From: Apoda limacodes
Taxonomy: Eukaryota; Arthropoda; Insecta; Lepidoptera; Limacodidae
Reading direction: 5' to 3'
Length of the DNA stretch: 64,000 bases
Assembly (NCBI GenBank): GCA_946406115.1
Contig: OX291562.1
Span: 11,128,001-11,192,000 of the forward strand
The notes below the pieces were generated by a model that ran no database searches, had not been told where the DNA came from, and saw only the letters and a program-made list of their open reading frames with translations. Positions 26,745 through 40,000 of the stretch are shown one piece after another. A program made the position numbers and the translations under genes. Numbering within the stretch: position 1 is the stretch's first letter; each line of letters starts with the position of its first letter.

Positions 26745-27185
26745 TTTCGTCCCCAAAAGGTTCCGCTAATTAGCCTTTGGGTGCGGAACCCTAAACGAGT
26801 GCGAATCTGAGAAGGTTTCCGTACCATTATCTATAAAAACGGCAAAAAATCACGTTTGTTGTATGGGACCCTTAAATATTTGTTTTATTTTAATTTAATT
26901 ATTTATTTTTAAACTGACTATATAACTAAATACCTATTCTGTGAATATTTAAAGCGTCTACCTGTTGACGTTATCAATATCGAGCAAAATCGAGCAAAAA
27001 AATCACGTTTGTTGTATGGGATCCCCTAAAATATATATTTTATTCTGTTTTTATTTTATTGTTATAGCGGCAACATCTGTGAAAATTAAATGTAAAAAAA
27101 ACTGTCTTACTATCACGGTTCATGAGATACAGCCTGGTAACAGACGGATGGACAGCGAAGTCTTAACTCTTAGCAATAGGGTTTG
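26745..27185 (+). repeat. Two adjacent pieces of the ggccaagtg repeat family
   Basis: 26745-26795 is the tail of one copy (ggttccgctaattagcctttgg, gcggaaccctaa). A second copy starts at once (gagtgcgaatctgagaaggtttccgtaccattat) and runs to about 27180. The open frame 26965-27192 is part of the repeat and not a gene. Confidence 0.7.
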
Positions 27186-27984
27186 TTTATAGTGTAAAAT
27201 GGCGGCATTCGACAAGCAAAATCAGATTAGCAGCTTGAAAATCGACAGCCAAGTGGCTATTTGCACGACAGCGGCCGCCCTGAATCAATATGGTAAACTA
27301 ATGCCCTAAGCCTACTTTCTCCAGAGAGGCCTGTACCACTGCAATGGCGTAACTTTTCTTACGACACGTAGGTACCTATGGGTACAATTCCACAATTATC
27401 ACCACTAATGAATAATGAATAAGTCAATAGTACCTAATACGTGGTAAAAACACGTCAGTTTCATAAACACCTTGATCTTCAACTAGTTATTTATCAGAAA
27501 AACACGGCATTTGCAGGGAAATATGATCTGAGTCATTGTGAATCATTCAAGTGTTGGTCGAAGTATTTTTACGTTTAGCGCCGGTACAAAATTTGCATAC
27601 GGCCTTGAAGTAAGTATACCTAAGAGCGAATGTATGCTGTGCATTGAAACTATTTGTAGCAAACTAGTATAGCTATTTATTTCTTTTATTGCCTAGGAAT
27701 TACGCGAGTGCAATTTTATTGATTAGGAAATATTGGTACTAAGGTTTCGTTCATACAATTACTAGGGTACGTTCCAATTTACTCTTACTCTATGTCGAGT
27801 AATTATTTTGTTTTGACTGTTTGATAGTTATTTTTTACACTGACAGAAATATTAACTGTATCCAGTGTAAATAATTCAACTTCACAGTGTATTAATCATC
27901 CTAAACTTGGGCGTTCCAAAACTACCGCCATACAATTTTTCTGTTCAGTCTGCCAAAGAGTAGCCTTATCGTATCGTAGACAGA
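27186..27984. other. Gene-free region
   Basis: No coding or repeat assignment can be supported. Confidence 0.4.
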
Positions 27985-28132
27985 GAATGCTGGACCTGAA
28001 TAAAGAAGTTATTAGACTTTTGAAGGGTCGGCAACGCGCGAGTGATGCCCCAGGACGGTGTTGCAAGCGTCCATTGGTTGCGATGACCGCATACAATCAG
28101 ACGGACCGCAATGCCACTTTTGTGGTATTAAA
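27985..28132 (+). mobile_element. CR1-like LINE 3' end
   Basis: aagaagttattagacttttgaagggtcggcaacgcgcgagtgatgcc is nearly identical to 47983-48030 and ends gtggtattaaaaaaaaa like the parent element. Short open frames crossing it on both strands are incidental. Confidence 0.88.
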
Positions 28133-29107
28133 AAAAAACAGCGATGTGTTGTGCAAAAAGAAAAAAGACAATTTTATTAAATCGTTATGTACATATTATA
28201 TAGTTAGGTTTATATGTTTCTTGATGGGCTGGCATGGTTATTTCGACTATCGTTTTTTGACTCCCGATCCCGATCTAGTTGTGGGTCTCGGTCGTAAAAT
28301 TTATTGCGTTTGAATTATTTAAGAAACAAAATTTGCTACTTTGTGGCGTTCGCATAGCCGCAATACATATTACGTAGGATTTAGCCATATTTTAGTGGAG
28401 AAACATTTCGCGATATTTGCGAGACAAGTAAGGTTGTGTGAGATCGGCTCAAAAACGCCTCACGTAATTGATGGACGCCTCCTTTATCGTTCGCCTATTA
28501 ATTAATCTATCTTATATAAAAAAAAACGTGTTCATAAATTGTGTGGGTTGTGTGGAACCTTTAGAGTGCGAGTCGGGCTCGCTCATGACTCTTCTCTAAT
28601 CTGTAAATTTTATTTTTGCTCTTACACATTTTGGTTATTAATCACTTATGCATTAAGATGCCAAATGTAATTGCTCGAAACACAAAGAGCATGCTTGCGA
28701 TCGCATTTATAACCATTTAGTAGTTTTATTTTGTTAAAGATCGTATTGCTTCACGTACATAAGCTTGCATAGTAAATGCAACAAGCGCATTTCTGTTAGA
28801 TGCAACCATCTATGAACTTTAAAAAAACCATCGCTTTTCCAGACAGTTCAATTTAAGTCCTTAAAATAAAGTGCTCTAATTCGTACCATGAAGTCAATTT
28901 TGTTGAACGGCATTAGTCTTGCTAAGAAACCCGTAATTGTCTCTGACCCGCTTAAATGATAGAATGAGATGCTGCTATATCGTGCGCATTGGCATATCTC
29001 TGTCTAACAATGTTATACTTGACTAATGCCGAACTAATGACTATTTTTAGGACGGTTTCAACACATTTATAATGTATTGTAATGAATTTAACCAAATTTA
29101 TGGTAAA
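28133..29107. other. Gene-free region
   Basis: No gene or repeat family could be assigned. Confidence 0.4.
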
Positions 29108-29465
29108 AGTACCTGGAGGACCAAGCTTTGCTCGTTTTCTTACAACGCCATCTATTGTGAAGTAGTTTTAGTGTTGCTTAACAACGCTATCTATTGTGAA
29201 GTAGCTTAAGTTCTGCTGTGTCGGTAAAAATAATAGTACTACTACTCGCCAATAGATGTCGGGAAGAGTAATATTTTTCATTTTATCATTGCCTGAAAAC
29301 ACGGATAAAACCACGTTCTCTAAAAATGAAACCCAGCTAAATCGATTTCTCACTTCAGAAACTCCTGCATACTGAATTTCATGAAAATCGTTGGAGCTCT
29401 TTCCAAGATTCAGATTATATATTATACATTTATACCAGAATTTCTCGCTTAAAGGTATTTATCGT
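29108..29465 (+). repeat. Dispersed repeat family R
   Basis: Begins agtacctggaggaccaagctt and contains two related short units (acaacgccatctattgtgaagtag and acaacgctatctattgtgaagtag), the tctaaaaatgaaacccagct block and an end at cgcttaaaggtatt. It aligns along its length with 38428-38785. The class is unknown to me; the sequence is common in Lepidoptera. Confidence 0.75.
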
Positions 29466-30510
29466 AAAATTTAATCTTTGTTTTTCATAAATTTATAATT
29501 TTTTTTTTCTTATTAATCAAATAAGTAAGTTTGATAAAGCACCTACATGTTTTGGCCAAAAATAAAGATACTTGTGCTAAAATACCGAAAGTCTGCGCAG
29601 CTTTCAAATTGTTACTTACCTACTCCTTAATTCTGATGTGGTTTTACCTTGTGCCGATTTCTTATTTTTTTTGTATTGCATTAGAGTAGTCAAAAATTAG
29701 TGCATTGATTACAGACATCACTATTATTAATGTACCACAAAAAAGCTCGTAAGTTTTCGAGATAATAATAGAGGGGTTTTTGATTGAGTAAGGATTTACA
29801 TTTAGGCATTGCAGAAAAAATAATCTGAAAAGAAGTTGCTCGTGTGGTACTTGCTACCGAACTAATTTTTGTTATTCCTATTTTTAGTCTGTTATTAAAA
29901 TTATATCTAGACGAACTCAACGTGATACTGGTAAGTTACTCAGAAAATCGTTGATTTGAAAGTTGTTACAGAGAAGAGGGACGGGGATATCTTTGTATAC
30001 TATGTTTTTTGTACTATGGCATTAAGTTTTTTGTTACTGCATTAAATATATTAATACACTTAGAAACACAAAAAAAAAACAAAACCTTTTTTCTCTAATT
30101 CAATGCTTAAAATATTATAAAACATCGACAAAATAACGTGTCGAGCTATATTTAGGGTTCCGGTTGAACGGTGGCTATAGCGAATTAATCTACTGTGACG
30201 GACAGGCAGACAGACAACTAAGGGTTTCTACTGGGCATACCTTCACTATAATTCATGAGGCTGTGTAAGTGAAGTCTAAATAAAAAAAAAAGAGTTGCAC
30301 TCCGGGAGTGCCGGCAGAAGTGAAAACCTTTACACAAGATTCGCGCTTAACAATCAAATATGTCACAAGACATGTCTTTGACATTGTCAAGAAATAATAA
30401 TGTTTGTTTATTTACTTTTTTGACGTAGTATATTTGACATCGCAATCTGTCATTGAATTAAAATTCCATATCCAACCTTCCTGTACTACTCATAATCGCG
30501 AATACTAAAA

Positions 30511-30790
30511 ATAAAAATTATAATAGGCGTGGCATTACGGTTTCCGTCTTACGAATTTCCACGATTAGGACACTTGAACTGACGCGAGTTTATCATTTTT
30601 TACCCATACCAAAAAAAGTGCACAACGCCGCTAAAGATCTTTTCACTTTAATAAAAATTATAATAGGCGTGGCATTACGGTTTCCGTCTTACGAATTTCC
30701 ACGATTAGGACACGTGACCTGACGCGAGTTTATCATTTTTTACCCATACCAAAAAATGTGCACAACGCCGCTAAAGAAGTTTTCACTTCA
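30511..30790. repeat. Tandem duplication of a 140-bp unit
   Basis: 30511-30650 and 30651-30790 are near-identical, both starting ataaaaattataataggcgtggc and including ttacgaatttccacgattagg and cacaacgccgctaaaga. Only a handful of differences were seen (for example cacttgaactg against cacgtgacctg). Confidence 0.92.
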
Positions 30791-31734
30791 ATAATTAAAA
30801 AAAAGAACTGTTTTGTATATATGTCTAATATTTGCAAAGTTTGTTGTTTGCTAACACATACATAGTAATAGTTTTGCCCTATGCTTACACACATTTGTAT
30901 CCATTGTGGTGTTTTCAGCATATGCCAAGATTTGGTAGACGCACTATACGGATCTACTAAAAAAACTAAAAACCCCCACCACAGACCACAGACGTTGGTA
31001 TCTTTTTCTTTTTTTAAAACAAACATAGTTGACATTTGTTATACAACGCATATGTATATGATGAAATCAGGATGTTTTATAGTCCAAAAAAATATCAAAA
31101 CCTGTTTTACGTATTGTGTATCAGTATTATAATACCAGGAGTTCAGACAAGATAAGGAGTTGGGTCTGATTCAAAAAGATATCATTCACACAATGGAAGG
31201 AAGTTCACAGACCGTGCGTCATCGTGCTCCAAAAAAAAAAGAAAAGTAAAAAGCTGCGCACACGCATGCATGCGTTTGATATTTATTTTTTACCTCGCTC
31301 GATGTTTGGGGGAGATGAGTTAATAAAAAAAAGTGTCACGTCCGTCGGATATAGCGGGAATTAGTACTGAATGGGACATAGCCTAATTAACTAAAGTTAG
31401 TACACCAGCTAATGAATTGACGAATGAATAAATGAATGAAAACTAATTTCATATCATTAAATAATTTATTTGTATCGACCAGTTCACCAAATCGGGGTTG
31501 TACTATTTATTTAACATCACGCTGCGACCCTTAGGATGTTTCATAGACTAACGTTTGTATATAAATATTACTTATTTTGACATATGAAGTCGTTTAAAAA
31601 AATAGTAGCTAGTTACACGCAGCTATCACATCTGAAAATTTTGCAAGTGGTCCTAGTAATAGATCTGTCACCCACATCTTCTATTTGGAATTGATCACTT
31701 TGCCAGCTGTTGCTAGGAGTAGATTATTTTACAA
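30791..31734. other. Gene-free region
   Basis: No gene is recognised. Overlapping open frames on both strands near 30733-31132 have no motifs. Confidence 0.4.
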
Positions 31735-31815
31735 GGTAACTGAGTAATGCCCCTAGAATAACAAGCTTCAATAGGTTACTGTGACCGCTCTACATCAGGC
31801 GGGCAGTAAAGATCG
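31735..31815 (+). mobile_element. CR1-like LINE 3' fragment
   Basis: gagtaatgcccctagaataacaagcttcaataggttactgtgaccgctctacatcaggcggg follows 48018-48085 of the parent LINE, diverged. Confidence 0.65.
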
Positions 31816-32330
31816 TTTCCTTCTTGGTGTTATGAAATAGTTCAAAGGACGGCGTACGAGGTAAAATAATTTTGCGACCAAGTAATACACTCTATTTTTT
31901 ATCATCCTCTATGAGAAAAGAGGTAAGTGTAACTTATAAATAAGGCTAGTATATTTATTTATTTTATTATCACTACTCAAGGAAAACGCACTTTTTTTTT
32001 TTATAAAAGTATCAAAATTTGAGTAAAAAATTACAAAGGCGGAATGCATTTCACGCGGTTTTTACTTTTTATAAACTTTTTTTTTTTAGTCAGCCTATCC
32101 AGTCCAGCCAGTTTTATTATACAGCTAGTTACTTATTCATAAAATGTTCTTGATCGATCTCTTTGGTGATTGGAAAATTTACTATCAATAACCACATTCC
32201 AAATTGAAATCGCTCTGCGTCCCTGGGAATTAAAGTGTAACTTTAATCCCTGTTTACGAGGAACCAACCAGCTCTTTTTGAATTGATGTGATAATAAAGT
32301 AAAAATATTTTTTTTTTTTTTTTTATAATA

Positions 32331-32850
32331 AACCGGCTTCAAAAAGATGCACTAAAAGGGTAACAATAATTACTTATCTGAATAACAGTTTGAAGTTGGT
32401 TTCATGCAAGTGAAGTGTGTTATAAACTGTTAGGTACATAGAAACTTCAAACTGTAGGTAATTCAGATCAGAATTTTGTAAATAAGTAATTATTTTTACC
32501 TTTTTAGTGCATCTTTTTGAAGTCGGTTGTTTTTTTTGTTACAAAGTTTTTACTTCTTAGTGACGAATTCCTTTTTTCGTTCACTAAAAACATCGATACT
32601 ATTAACAAAATGTTATACAATCATCAACATAAAAGGCATTTCACCAGATCCAAATTAACACCAATTATTTTTCTTTACCAAAGTTTAAGTGCACTACATT
32701 AATATGGGACGATCTCGGAAGTATACCCCTTTGAATAAAAAAAAAAAATAATTTTGCAAATCCGTCTATATATGCCAGAACATACATAAAAAGAAATAAA
32801 CATCCTAGTTGAGAACCTCCTCCTTTTATGAAATCGGTTAAAAAAGTTCT
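32331..32850 (+). repeat. Inverted-repeat element M, copy 1
   Basis: 32331-32530 folds on itself: accggcttcaaaaagatgcactaaaa at the left pairs with tttttagtgcatctttttgaagtcggt at the right, with a second inner pair (cagtttgaagttg / cttcaaactgtagg). The following 32531-32850 is present in reverse orientation at 35350-35620, next to another copy of the same inner sequence, so both parts belong to one family. Confidence 0.75.
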
Positions 32851-35349
32851 TCTCTTCAATCGATTTACTAAGACGAGAATTAGCGAAATGCTTAATAGAT
32901 TGCTAAGAATCGTTTCAAATTCCAAAAAAAAGAAATTGGTTATTTACAAGTTAAGAATTGTAAGTTGAGAAATTTGTATATCAAAATAGCTATGTCCAGC
33001 GTTTTTTTCCTGCTCCTCTTAGAGTTTAGGAACTACTACCTCACCGATTTCAAAAAATAGTTTTGAGTTAGAAATCCATTATTTTTATTGCCATCCTTTT
33101 TTTAAAACTTATTGTTATGAATCTTTATAAGACAAGGAAAAAAATGGGAGATAACTTTTCTGGACGGCCCTTCAAGTAGGTCCTGAGGTCACCATCAAAC
33201 CGACTGCTGTGACCCCAGAAAGTAATGATAATACTAAAGGACAACGACAGTTATTATAATGTGTAAGGGACTTGTCTTCCGCTGACCCGTGTCGGTCAGG
33301 GTTCGCTGGCAAAAAGCCTACAACAATAAAATTTCGACGTCCGTGATGCATTCGAGGGGTCATGGTACGGTGCATCTTGTTGTGTTAAAACTACATTTAC
33401 ATGGGTAAGGAGGCTTGGGGGATATTGTTTTCTAGTTATGCCTAATCTCATTTTTCCCAGGTATCACATCTATATGAAATATAGCTTAAAATGACTGGAT
33501 AGAATTGTCGTAGTTATTTGAGAAATTTGCTTGCGAGCGTAACTTCTGTACGGTATATATGTTACCTACTCTGTAGTTATGTACCTGAAACTAAGTCAGA
33601 TCTATTGCATCTTTTTTCATTTAGAATCAACGCAGAAATCATAAAATGCTGACATATTCTTTGTTCCATTTCAAAGCTCTTTGTTTATTATTTTGTAACA
33701 AAACTAGAATCTAGTTATGATTCATAAAGTCTGATATGTAACTACCCAGATCTAGGAAATTAATAAAAGCAATGAAGTGACAAATCTTTTGGAAAATGCA
33801 ACAAATTTAGAGTTTTACCTATCGTCAGTATTACAATAATCTTACAGAGTTTCTTGTTGGCTCTTCATAGTAGAAATGTTTCCACTTCGTCCGCGTGGTA
33901 CCGTGAATTTTTATTTTTCGTCAAACCATCGGTCATGGCAGTTGTCATATGACAGCTTGAAAACTGACAGTCGTGTCGAAATCTGCCATTCCGAAGCGCG
34001 GTGAACTGTGACCTAAACGTCCTTCGTTTCAGCTGCTTACCTACAGCATCAGTATCAAAGTCCTTTTGCCCTTGGCCGCCCACGGGTGATAAAACTCATT
34101 GATAAAAGGTTTATAGGGAAACATTTTTCTCATATCTTTACCTATTTGTCCCCTCAGTAAACAGGATGGATGATTCGATTATCTTTATCCTACTTCCTTT
34201 GTTGGTTAATCATTTAAAAGTTTCCATGTTACCACAGCATTAGCCCACTGATGAAATCGAGATGAAACTTGGCACACACTAGGTTAGGTCCTGGAATAGG
34301 ACATATGCTAATTTTATCCCGAAAAAATCAAGTTGTCGCGGGCATAACATAGATAATAAATATTCTATATTCAATATTCTACAACTTTCTAAAAACATAA
34401 AACACTTAGTTTGGGAGATATAAATGAAAAACTGAGTTCCCTTTTCTTTATTTTAGTTTTACATTGATTTGTCGGAAAATATGTTTTTCTGTTTTTGCAT
34501 TGAATAAAAAGCATATTGTTTCATTGACGTAACATGTTACTAACAATAAATTAATTACGCTATACGAATTTCGCAATTCGTGATTACAGCTTCCTAATTA
34601 GTCACTAACTTTACCGATAACTGTTATATGTAACAAAAATTGTAATCAAGATTGTCGTTACCAATTAAAAGGCCAATGCTCCTTAAATTGTTAAAAATAA
34701 CTCTATTTAGCTTTTCAACTAATCCATACTAAGCAAAAAATTGTTTCATTTGTTTGTTATATCTTTATGTTGCAACAAGGATAGCACACAGGCGGACATA
34801 GGCTGCTTTTTGTAAAATATAGAAGTTCCCACAGGAATAATTATAACCGCATTCCAAGTGGGCTAACTATAGATACAGCTATAGAAACAATATATAGAAG
34901 ACATTTTTGGTAAACAACAATAACTCACAGATATATTCTACAAACAATACGATACTTTTAAAAATTGCTTATGACTTGTTTTATATTTTCAACATTTGAA
35001 TTCTCGAAATTAGCTTTCTTCAAAGGTAAAATTTAAATTATTGAATGGCGGCGTTAGTCAGCTGATAGCACTAGCTTTATAACACTCCTGCTTTTTTGAA
35101 ATCGGTAAAAAATAGCGTATTACCTAATTAACATTATAATTTTATCTTTTAAAATAATTATAATTGGTAGTTTGTATTAGAATTGGGTCACTATAAATTC
35201 TAAATTGTGTCGATGCGTGTGGTAGATCTATGCGTAGATTCGGTTGTATTTTTGGAATAATGCCATTGCATAACTTTTTGATCTTGTTTTAATTTCTTGT
35301 TATTTAAAAAAATAGATTTATGTTTAAAATAATATTGGTTCATATGGCT
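32851..35349. other. Gene-free region
   Basis: 34245-34350 contains a piece of the common lepidopteran repeat (gatgaaacttggcacacac ... ttttatcccg ... gcgggcat). Elsewhere no motif is recognised, including in the open frames at 33172-33375 and 33865-34083. Confidence 0.4.
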
Positions 35350-35780
35350 TTTTAATCGACTTCAAAGAAGGAGGAGGTTCAATTCGGATGACACGTCATA
35401 TATAGACGTATTTTCAAAATTGTTTTTTTTTTATTAATGTTGTGAATTTTAAACCTGAACTTTTGTTAAAAAAATAATTGGTGTTAAATTTGGAACGCCG
35501 TTTATGTTGATGATTGTATAAAATTTTGTTACGAGAATCGATGTTTTTAGTGTACGAGAAAAAAAAGCATTTCGTCACTCAAAAGTAGGAAATAAAAACT
35601 TTTTAATAAAAAAAAAAGCAACCGGCTTCAAAAAGATCATTAAAAAGGTTTGAAGTTGGTGTCACGAAAGTAAAGTGTGTTATAAACTGTTAGGTGTTAG
35701 GTACATATACACCAACTATATACTGTTATTCAGCCAGTTCTTCTTCTTGTTTAAAAGGTTTTAACATTCACAGTTCAAAC
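35350..35780 (-). repeat. Inverted-repeat element M, copy 2, opposite orientation
   Basis: ttaatcgacttcaaagaaggaggagg is the reverse complement of the 32812 region. aattggtgttaaatttgg, gttgatgattgtataaaattttgt and aatcgatgtttttagtg match 32580-32680 reversed. It ends with caaccggcttcaaaaagatc and ggtttgaagttggtgtc. A further fragment lies at 37245-37335. Confidence 0.75.
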
Positions 35781-36559
35781 AAAAAATTCTAAAAGTTTTA
35801 GTTGTGCATAAATATTGGCTACCTACTGTATAAGAAATCCGGTTTGTTATTATTTCTACTATTCTACACCGTAACGAAATAGTAAACAAGGAAATAATTC
35901 CATAAATAGGTAGCTACTACGTTAATTAATTACTTATCAATTTGTGGCCAGGATTTGTGGCCAATTAATGCTACCTATATTGACCATGTGTTTATATTAT
36001 GACAATGTATTTAACAAAATACAATAGTTTAGTTACTTGTAACGTCAGTCAGTATAAGGATTGGTAGTTTTTGTCTATGCATTTTGTTTGGTCGTATGAA
36101 TAGTCAATCTTACTGCAACAACCACTGTGCTTGCAGTAGGTTATGGGCCCAGGACATATTTACTAAGAATCTCAGCATATAGTAGTATTTTAAAACACTT
36201 CGATTTGGAAACACTGTTTTAAATTGTCTTGGATTACATAATGTACAGTCTGATAATCAATTTGAGTAAAGCTTGGAAAATTGTCAACACGTCTAGTGTA
36301 AAATGTTATATAATTTAATGGAAAAAATGGAATTTTCGATCGTTAATCAAATATTTATTAGCCAACGCTCTTGTATAGCGTGAATAAAGCGACTCAAATA
36401 GACAAGCTTTGAGTTATGTATAGGAAAGTATCTTAGTTTCGCCATACTCGCCGTACCATGACTGCCAACATATAACATATAAGTGACTTAGTTCTACAGG
36501 TCGATTTTGTAACTCCAATGGTAATAGTTTTCAAGACCATTACAATTGTAAACACATGC

Positions 36560-36860
36560 GTCGTCGTTTTAGCCGGAAGACGTCCACTGCTGAACGTAGG
36601 CCTCCCCTATATGTCTCTTCAACGGCCGGTCTGAGCTGCCCGCGCACATTCGCTCACTGCGGCTCTGACCAGGTCGTCTGTCCACGTCGTCTGTCCACTT
36701 GGTAGGAGGCCATAACACGCTGCGTCTTCCGCGATCCGTGGTCGCCACTCGAGAACCTTTCTTTCCCATCGTTTACCGCTTCGACGAGCGAGGTGGCCTG
36801 CCCATTGTCACTTCAGCTTGCTAAATGTTTAAGCTATGTCGGTAACTTTAGTTCTTCGAC
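36560..36860 (-). mobile_element. RTE-type LINE 3' fragment
   Basis: On the minus strand the sequence reads QWAGHLARRSGKR in one frame, then EWRPRIAEDAA-like and finally [16 protein letters not shown] (stop near 36570). QWAGH(I/L)AR and EAYVQQWTS are the C-terminal signatures of lepidopteran RTE reverse transcriptase proteins. Frame breaks show it is dead. A second RTE end lies at 41190-41290. Confidence 0.8.
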
Positions 36861-36964
36861 GAATTTCCTCGTTTCCGTTGACGACACATGCTTATCTGTC
36901 AAATAAGCTGCTGCTGCAGATAATGAATGATTGTAACTAATATGACGTTAAATCATTGTTACAG

Positions 36965-37059
36965 GGCCACCAGCTGCAGATTTTAGTCGACACAAGCTAG
37001 TACAGCCCACGGCGCATCATGGCAGAACGAAAAGAGAAATATCATCCACGAGAGACACG
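36965..37059 (+). CDS. ADAM exon A: start of prodomain
   Basis: First recognisable ADAM exon, 95 bp, entered in phase needing one base from an upstream exon and leaving in phase 0. Acceptor is ttacag, donor is ACG/gtaaaa. It encodes a segment containing [19 protein letters not shown], which matches the N-terminal prodomain pattern of meltrin-type ADAMs (a V-x-P...HGRTKRE stretch). There is no Met or hydrophobic leader in it, so a signal-peptide exon must precede it. No candidate for that exon could be supported in the 36.9 kb upstream, implying a very long first intron or a short unrecognised exon. Confidence 0.85.
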
Positions 37060-40000
37060 GTAAAAGATCAACATATTATGTAATAGGATACGCAAGTAGA
37101 ATTTTCTTTTTCTTTTAAGAAAACTGGCTAAGTGCGTGTCCAACGCAATACGTTAGGTTTCAGTAGAATGAGAATTATCCCATTCCACTTCCCACTAATA
37201 TCATAAATGCGAATGTTTGGATGTTTGTTAGTTAATCACTTAACTGTAATTCAGATTAGATTTTTGGAAATAAGTAATTATTTTTACCTATTTAGTGCAT
37301 ATTTTTGAAACCAGTTTTTTTTTTTGTAATAAGTTTTTATTAATAAAACATATCATGAAATTATATATTATACTAATAAAATTAAATGTGTAATATTGTA
37401 AACTTAACTAAATAATTATTGTAAATAAATAACAGTAAACATAAATAGAATTTAGTTAGCTTTACTATTATTATGTTTACATTCAGTTTTTGTTTGTAAA
37501 ATAAAAAATACAATGAAATACATACTAACCATACGCAGAGTCTAGTTGACTTTTCTTTTTACATTTTTTTTTAAAAACACTTAACAACACTGTAAAAACA
37601 ATTAACTTTTCATCCATTAACTATTACCTAGTATTTGCAACTATATTTCAGGGCGGGGAACATCACCCAGAGTTGACACTGAAGGTGGAAGTAGACGGAG
37701 AGGAGTATCTCTTAGATTTAAGACTGAACGAAGATCTAATAACTGATAACCATGTCATCAGCTATAAGAAAGATGGAAAGACTGTGATGCATAGACCTAA
37801 GAAAAATGTAAGTTTATTGTCTTTTTAGTAGGTAGTATTTTTACCCGACTGCGCCCGAAGGAGGGTTATGTTTTTAGTGTGTATGTATGTACATTTCTTT
37901 GGCAGCTTTGTAGCCTAAACGGCTTGATGGATTTGAGCTCAAGAGGCGTCGTTAGTTTCGTATCAATTGTGAGAGTGACTTGGGTACATAAAATTCTTAA
38001 AAAATCAAAATTGCATATTTTATTTCCGTTTATGTGCGGGCTAAAAAAATTTTTATTAGGACCCTCGAGTTGGGTATCATAATAAAGGGCTTTAAAAGGC
38101 GAGTCCGAAAATATATTTATAAACACTTATGATAAAATAGTCAAGCGTGAGTAAAAATAATAACACTAAAAAGGAGTAGTAGTTACCTTAAAATGAGTTC
38201 CATCTGCTTATAGTTAAATATTTGGAATACATTGATTTCTGTTTAGTTCTTAATGTTTTTGCAGTCGTGTTCTTTTATTTATTTAATTTTTTTTTACTAG
38301 TGATACCTAATCTAAATACACTGAAAAAAAGTACATAATAAACGTAAGTTTTAGTCAGAAATCTACACATCCAAGGTTAGTAATATGCTCCTTTACATAA
38401 GAAGCTTGGTGTATGCAGTTAGATATCAGTACCTGGAGGACCGAGCAAATGCTCGGTTTTTTTTAAACAGCGCCATCCATTGTCAAGTAGTTTAAGCGTT
38501 GCTTAATAACGCCACCTATTGTCAAATAGCTTTAGTGTTGCTTATTACTACTCGCCAAAAGATGTCAGGAAGTCATACTTTTCAGTTTATCACTGCCTTA
38601 TAAACACGGATGAAACGACGTTTTCTAAAAATGAAACCTAGCTAGATCAATTTATCCACCCCGAAAACCCCTACATACTGAATTTCATGAAAATTGATGG
38701 AGCCGTTTCCGAGATTCAGATTATAAATATATATAATTTATACATATATACAAGAATTGCTCGTTTAACGGTATTAGATTAGTACTAAGCCTACTCAACC
38801 CTTTTTGGGGTTAGTGGTCATAAATTTTGTTTGGTTCTTTTAAGAGTTCCGTACCTACTGGACGCTATTATTAAGTCGATGCAGTCTGTTTTACCATTAA
38901 AGAACTGTCTATTTTAAATCGTAATAGGTAAATGGCTGAAATTTTCACTCGACACGCTCATTCCACAACCAAAGCGTTTCAGGGACGAAGTTCCTCTAAA
39001 ACTGCACTGTGCGGGACCTTTTTGTTTCTAATTTCCTGTCGATGGCGAGGGATACGATAGTATAAAGTAGCCGTGAGCGGGCATCATTACAAATATTATA
39101 TAGGCTTATTAGAAGATTTAGAAAATATTTTCTTAGGAAGAATTATTTAATGAATTTGGATATCTTCAAACTAATAATTATTACATTAGATTTATTAAAT
39201 TGAGTCAGGGGACAAAATATGCAATTTATGCCCACATTTTTTGTTAATCATGTTCAATCATTATTATATCTTATACAATTTTATTTGAAATAGGTCAGTA
39301 AGTTTTATAACAGTTAGTAACGTAATTTTTTTTACATTTTATTCCATAAATTATTTCTTTGGTTACAGGAGTTAAATATATGCCAATACTCGGGCAGTGT
39401 GAGAGATAAACCTAATTCATGGGTGGCCGTATCAACCTGCTATGGTGTTAGAGGTGTTATATACGATGGAAAGAAGATGAGATACATTCAACCTGCTCAA
39501 GGTCTGGTAAATTTGTTCAGTGTATATGTGTGTATATATAGCTTGTTTGTTTTTTAATATAATATTAATTTTGAAAAAAAAAATATTTTTGATTATGACC
39601 ATGAAGTATCCCTGCATATAACCTAATTGTAAACAATTCATTAAGAGGGGATATAAAGCAAAATAGCCCTAAGTAAAATTGAATTTCAAGTGAGTAAATC
39701 TAGTAATACAAAAACATCTAGATATAATATGGATGAAGATATATAAGGTAAACTCACCTGCAAAAAAAAAACAGCACAAAGGCATAGTAAAGAAAATCAT
39801 TTAAAATATGATTGTGATATTGAAGACTTAAGAGCGTCACTCACCCCACTAATTATTGATGTCACGGAGCACTACGCATTAAATATATAACAGTTTCTTA
39901 AAATAAATTGCATCTTCTAATATAATAATATAACTCTTAACTAAACAACAAATGGGGAAAAGCATACTCACAAATAATTTACTGGCTGAGAATGAAAGTA

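Noticed and set aside
26965..27192. A 75-residue gene
   Set aside because: It lies wholly within the dispersed ggccaagtg repeat.
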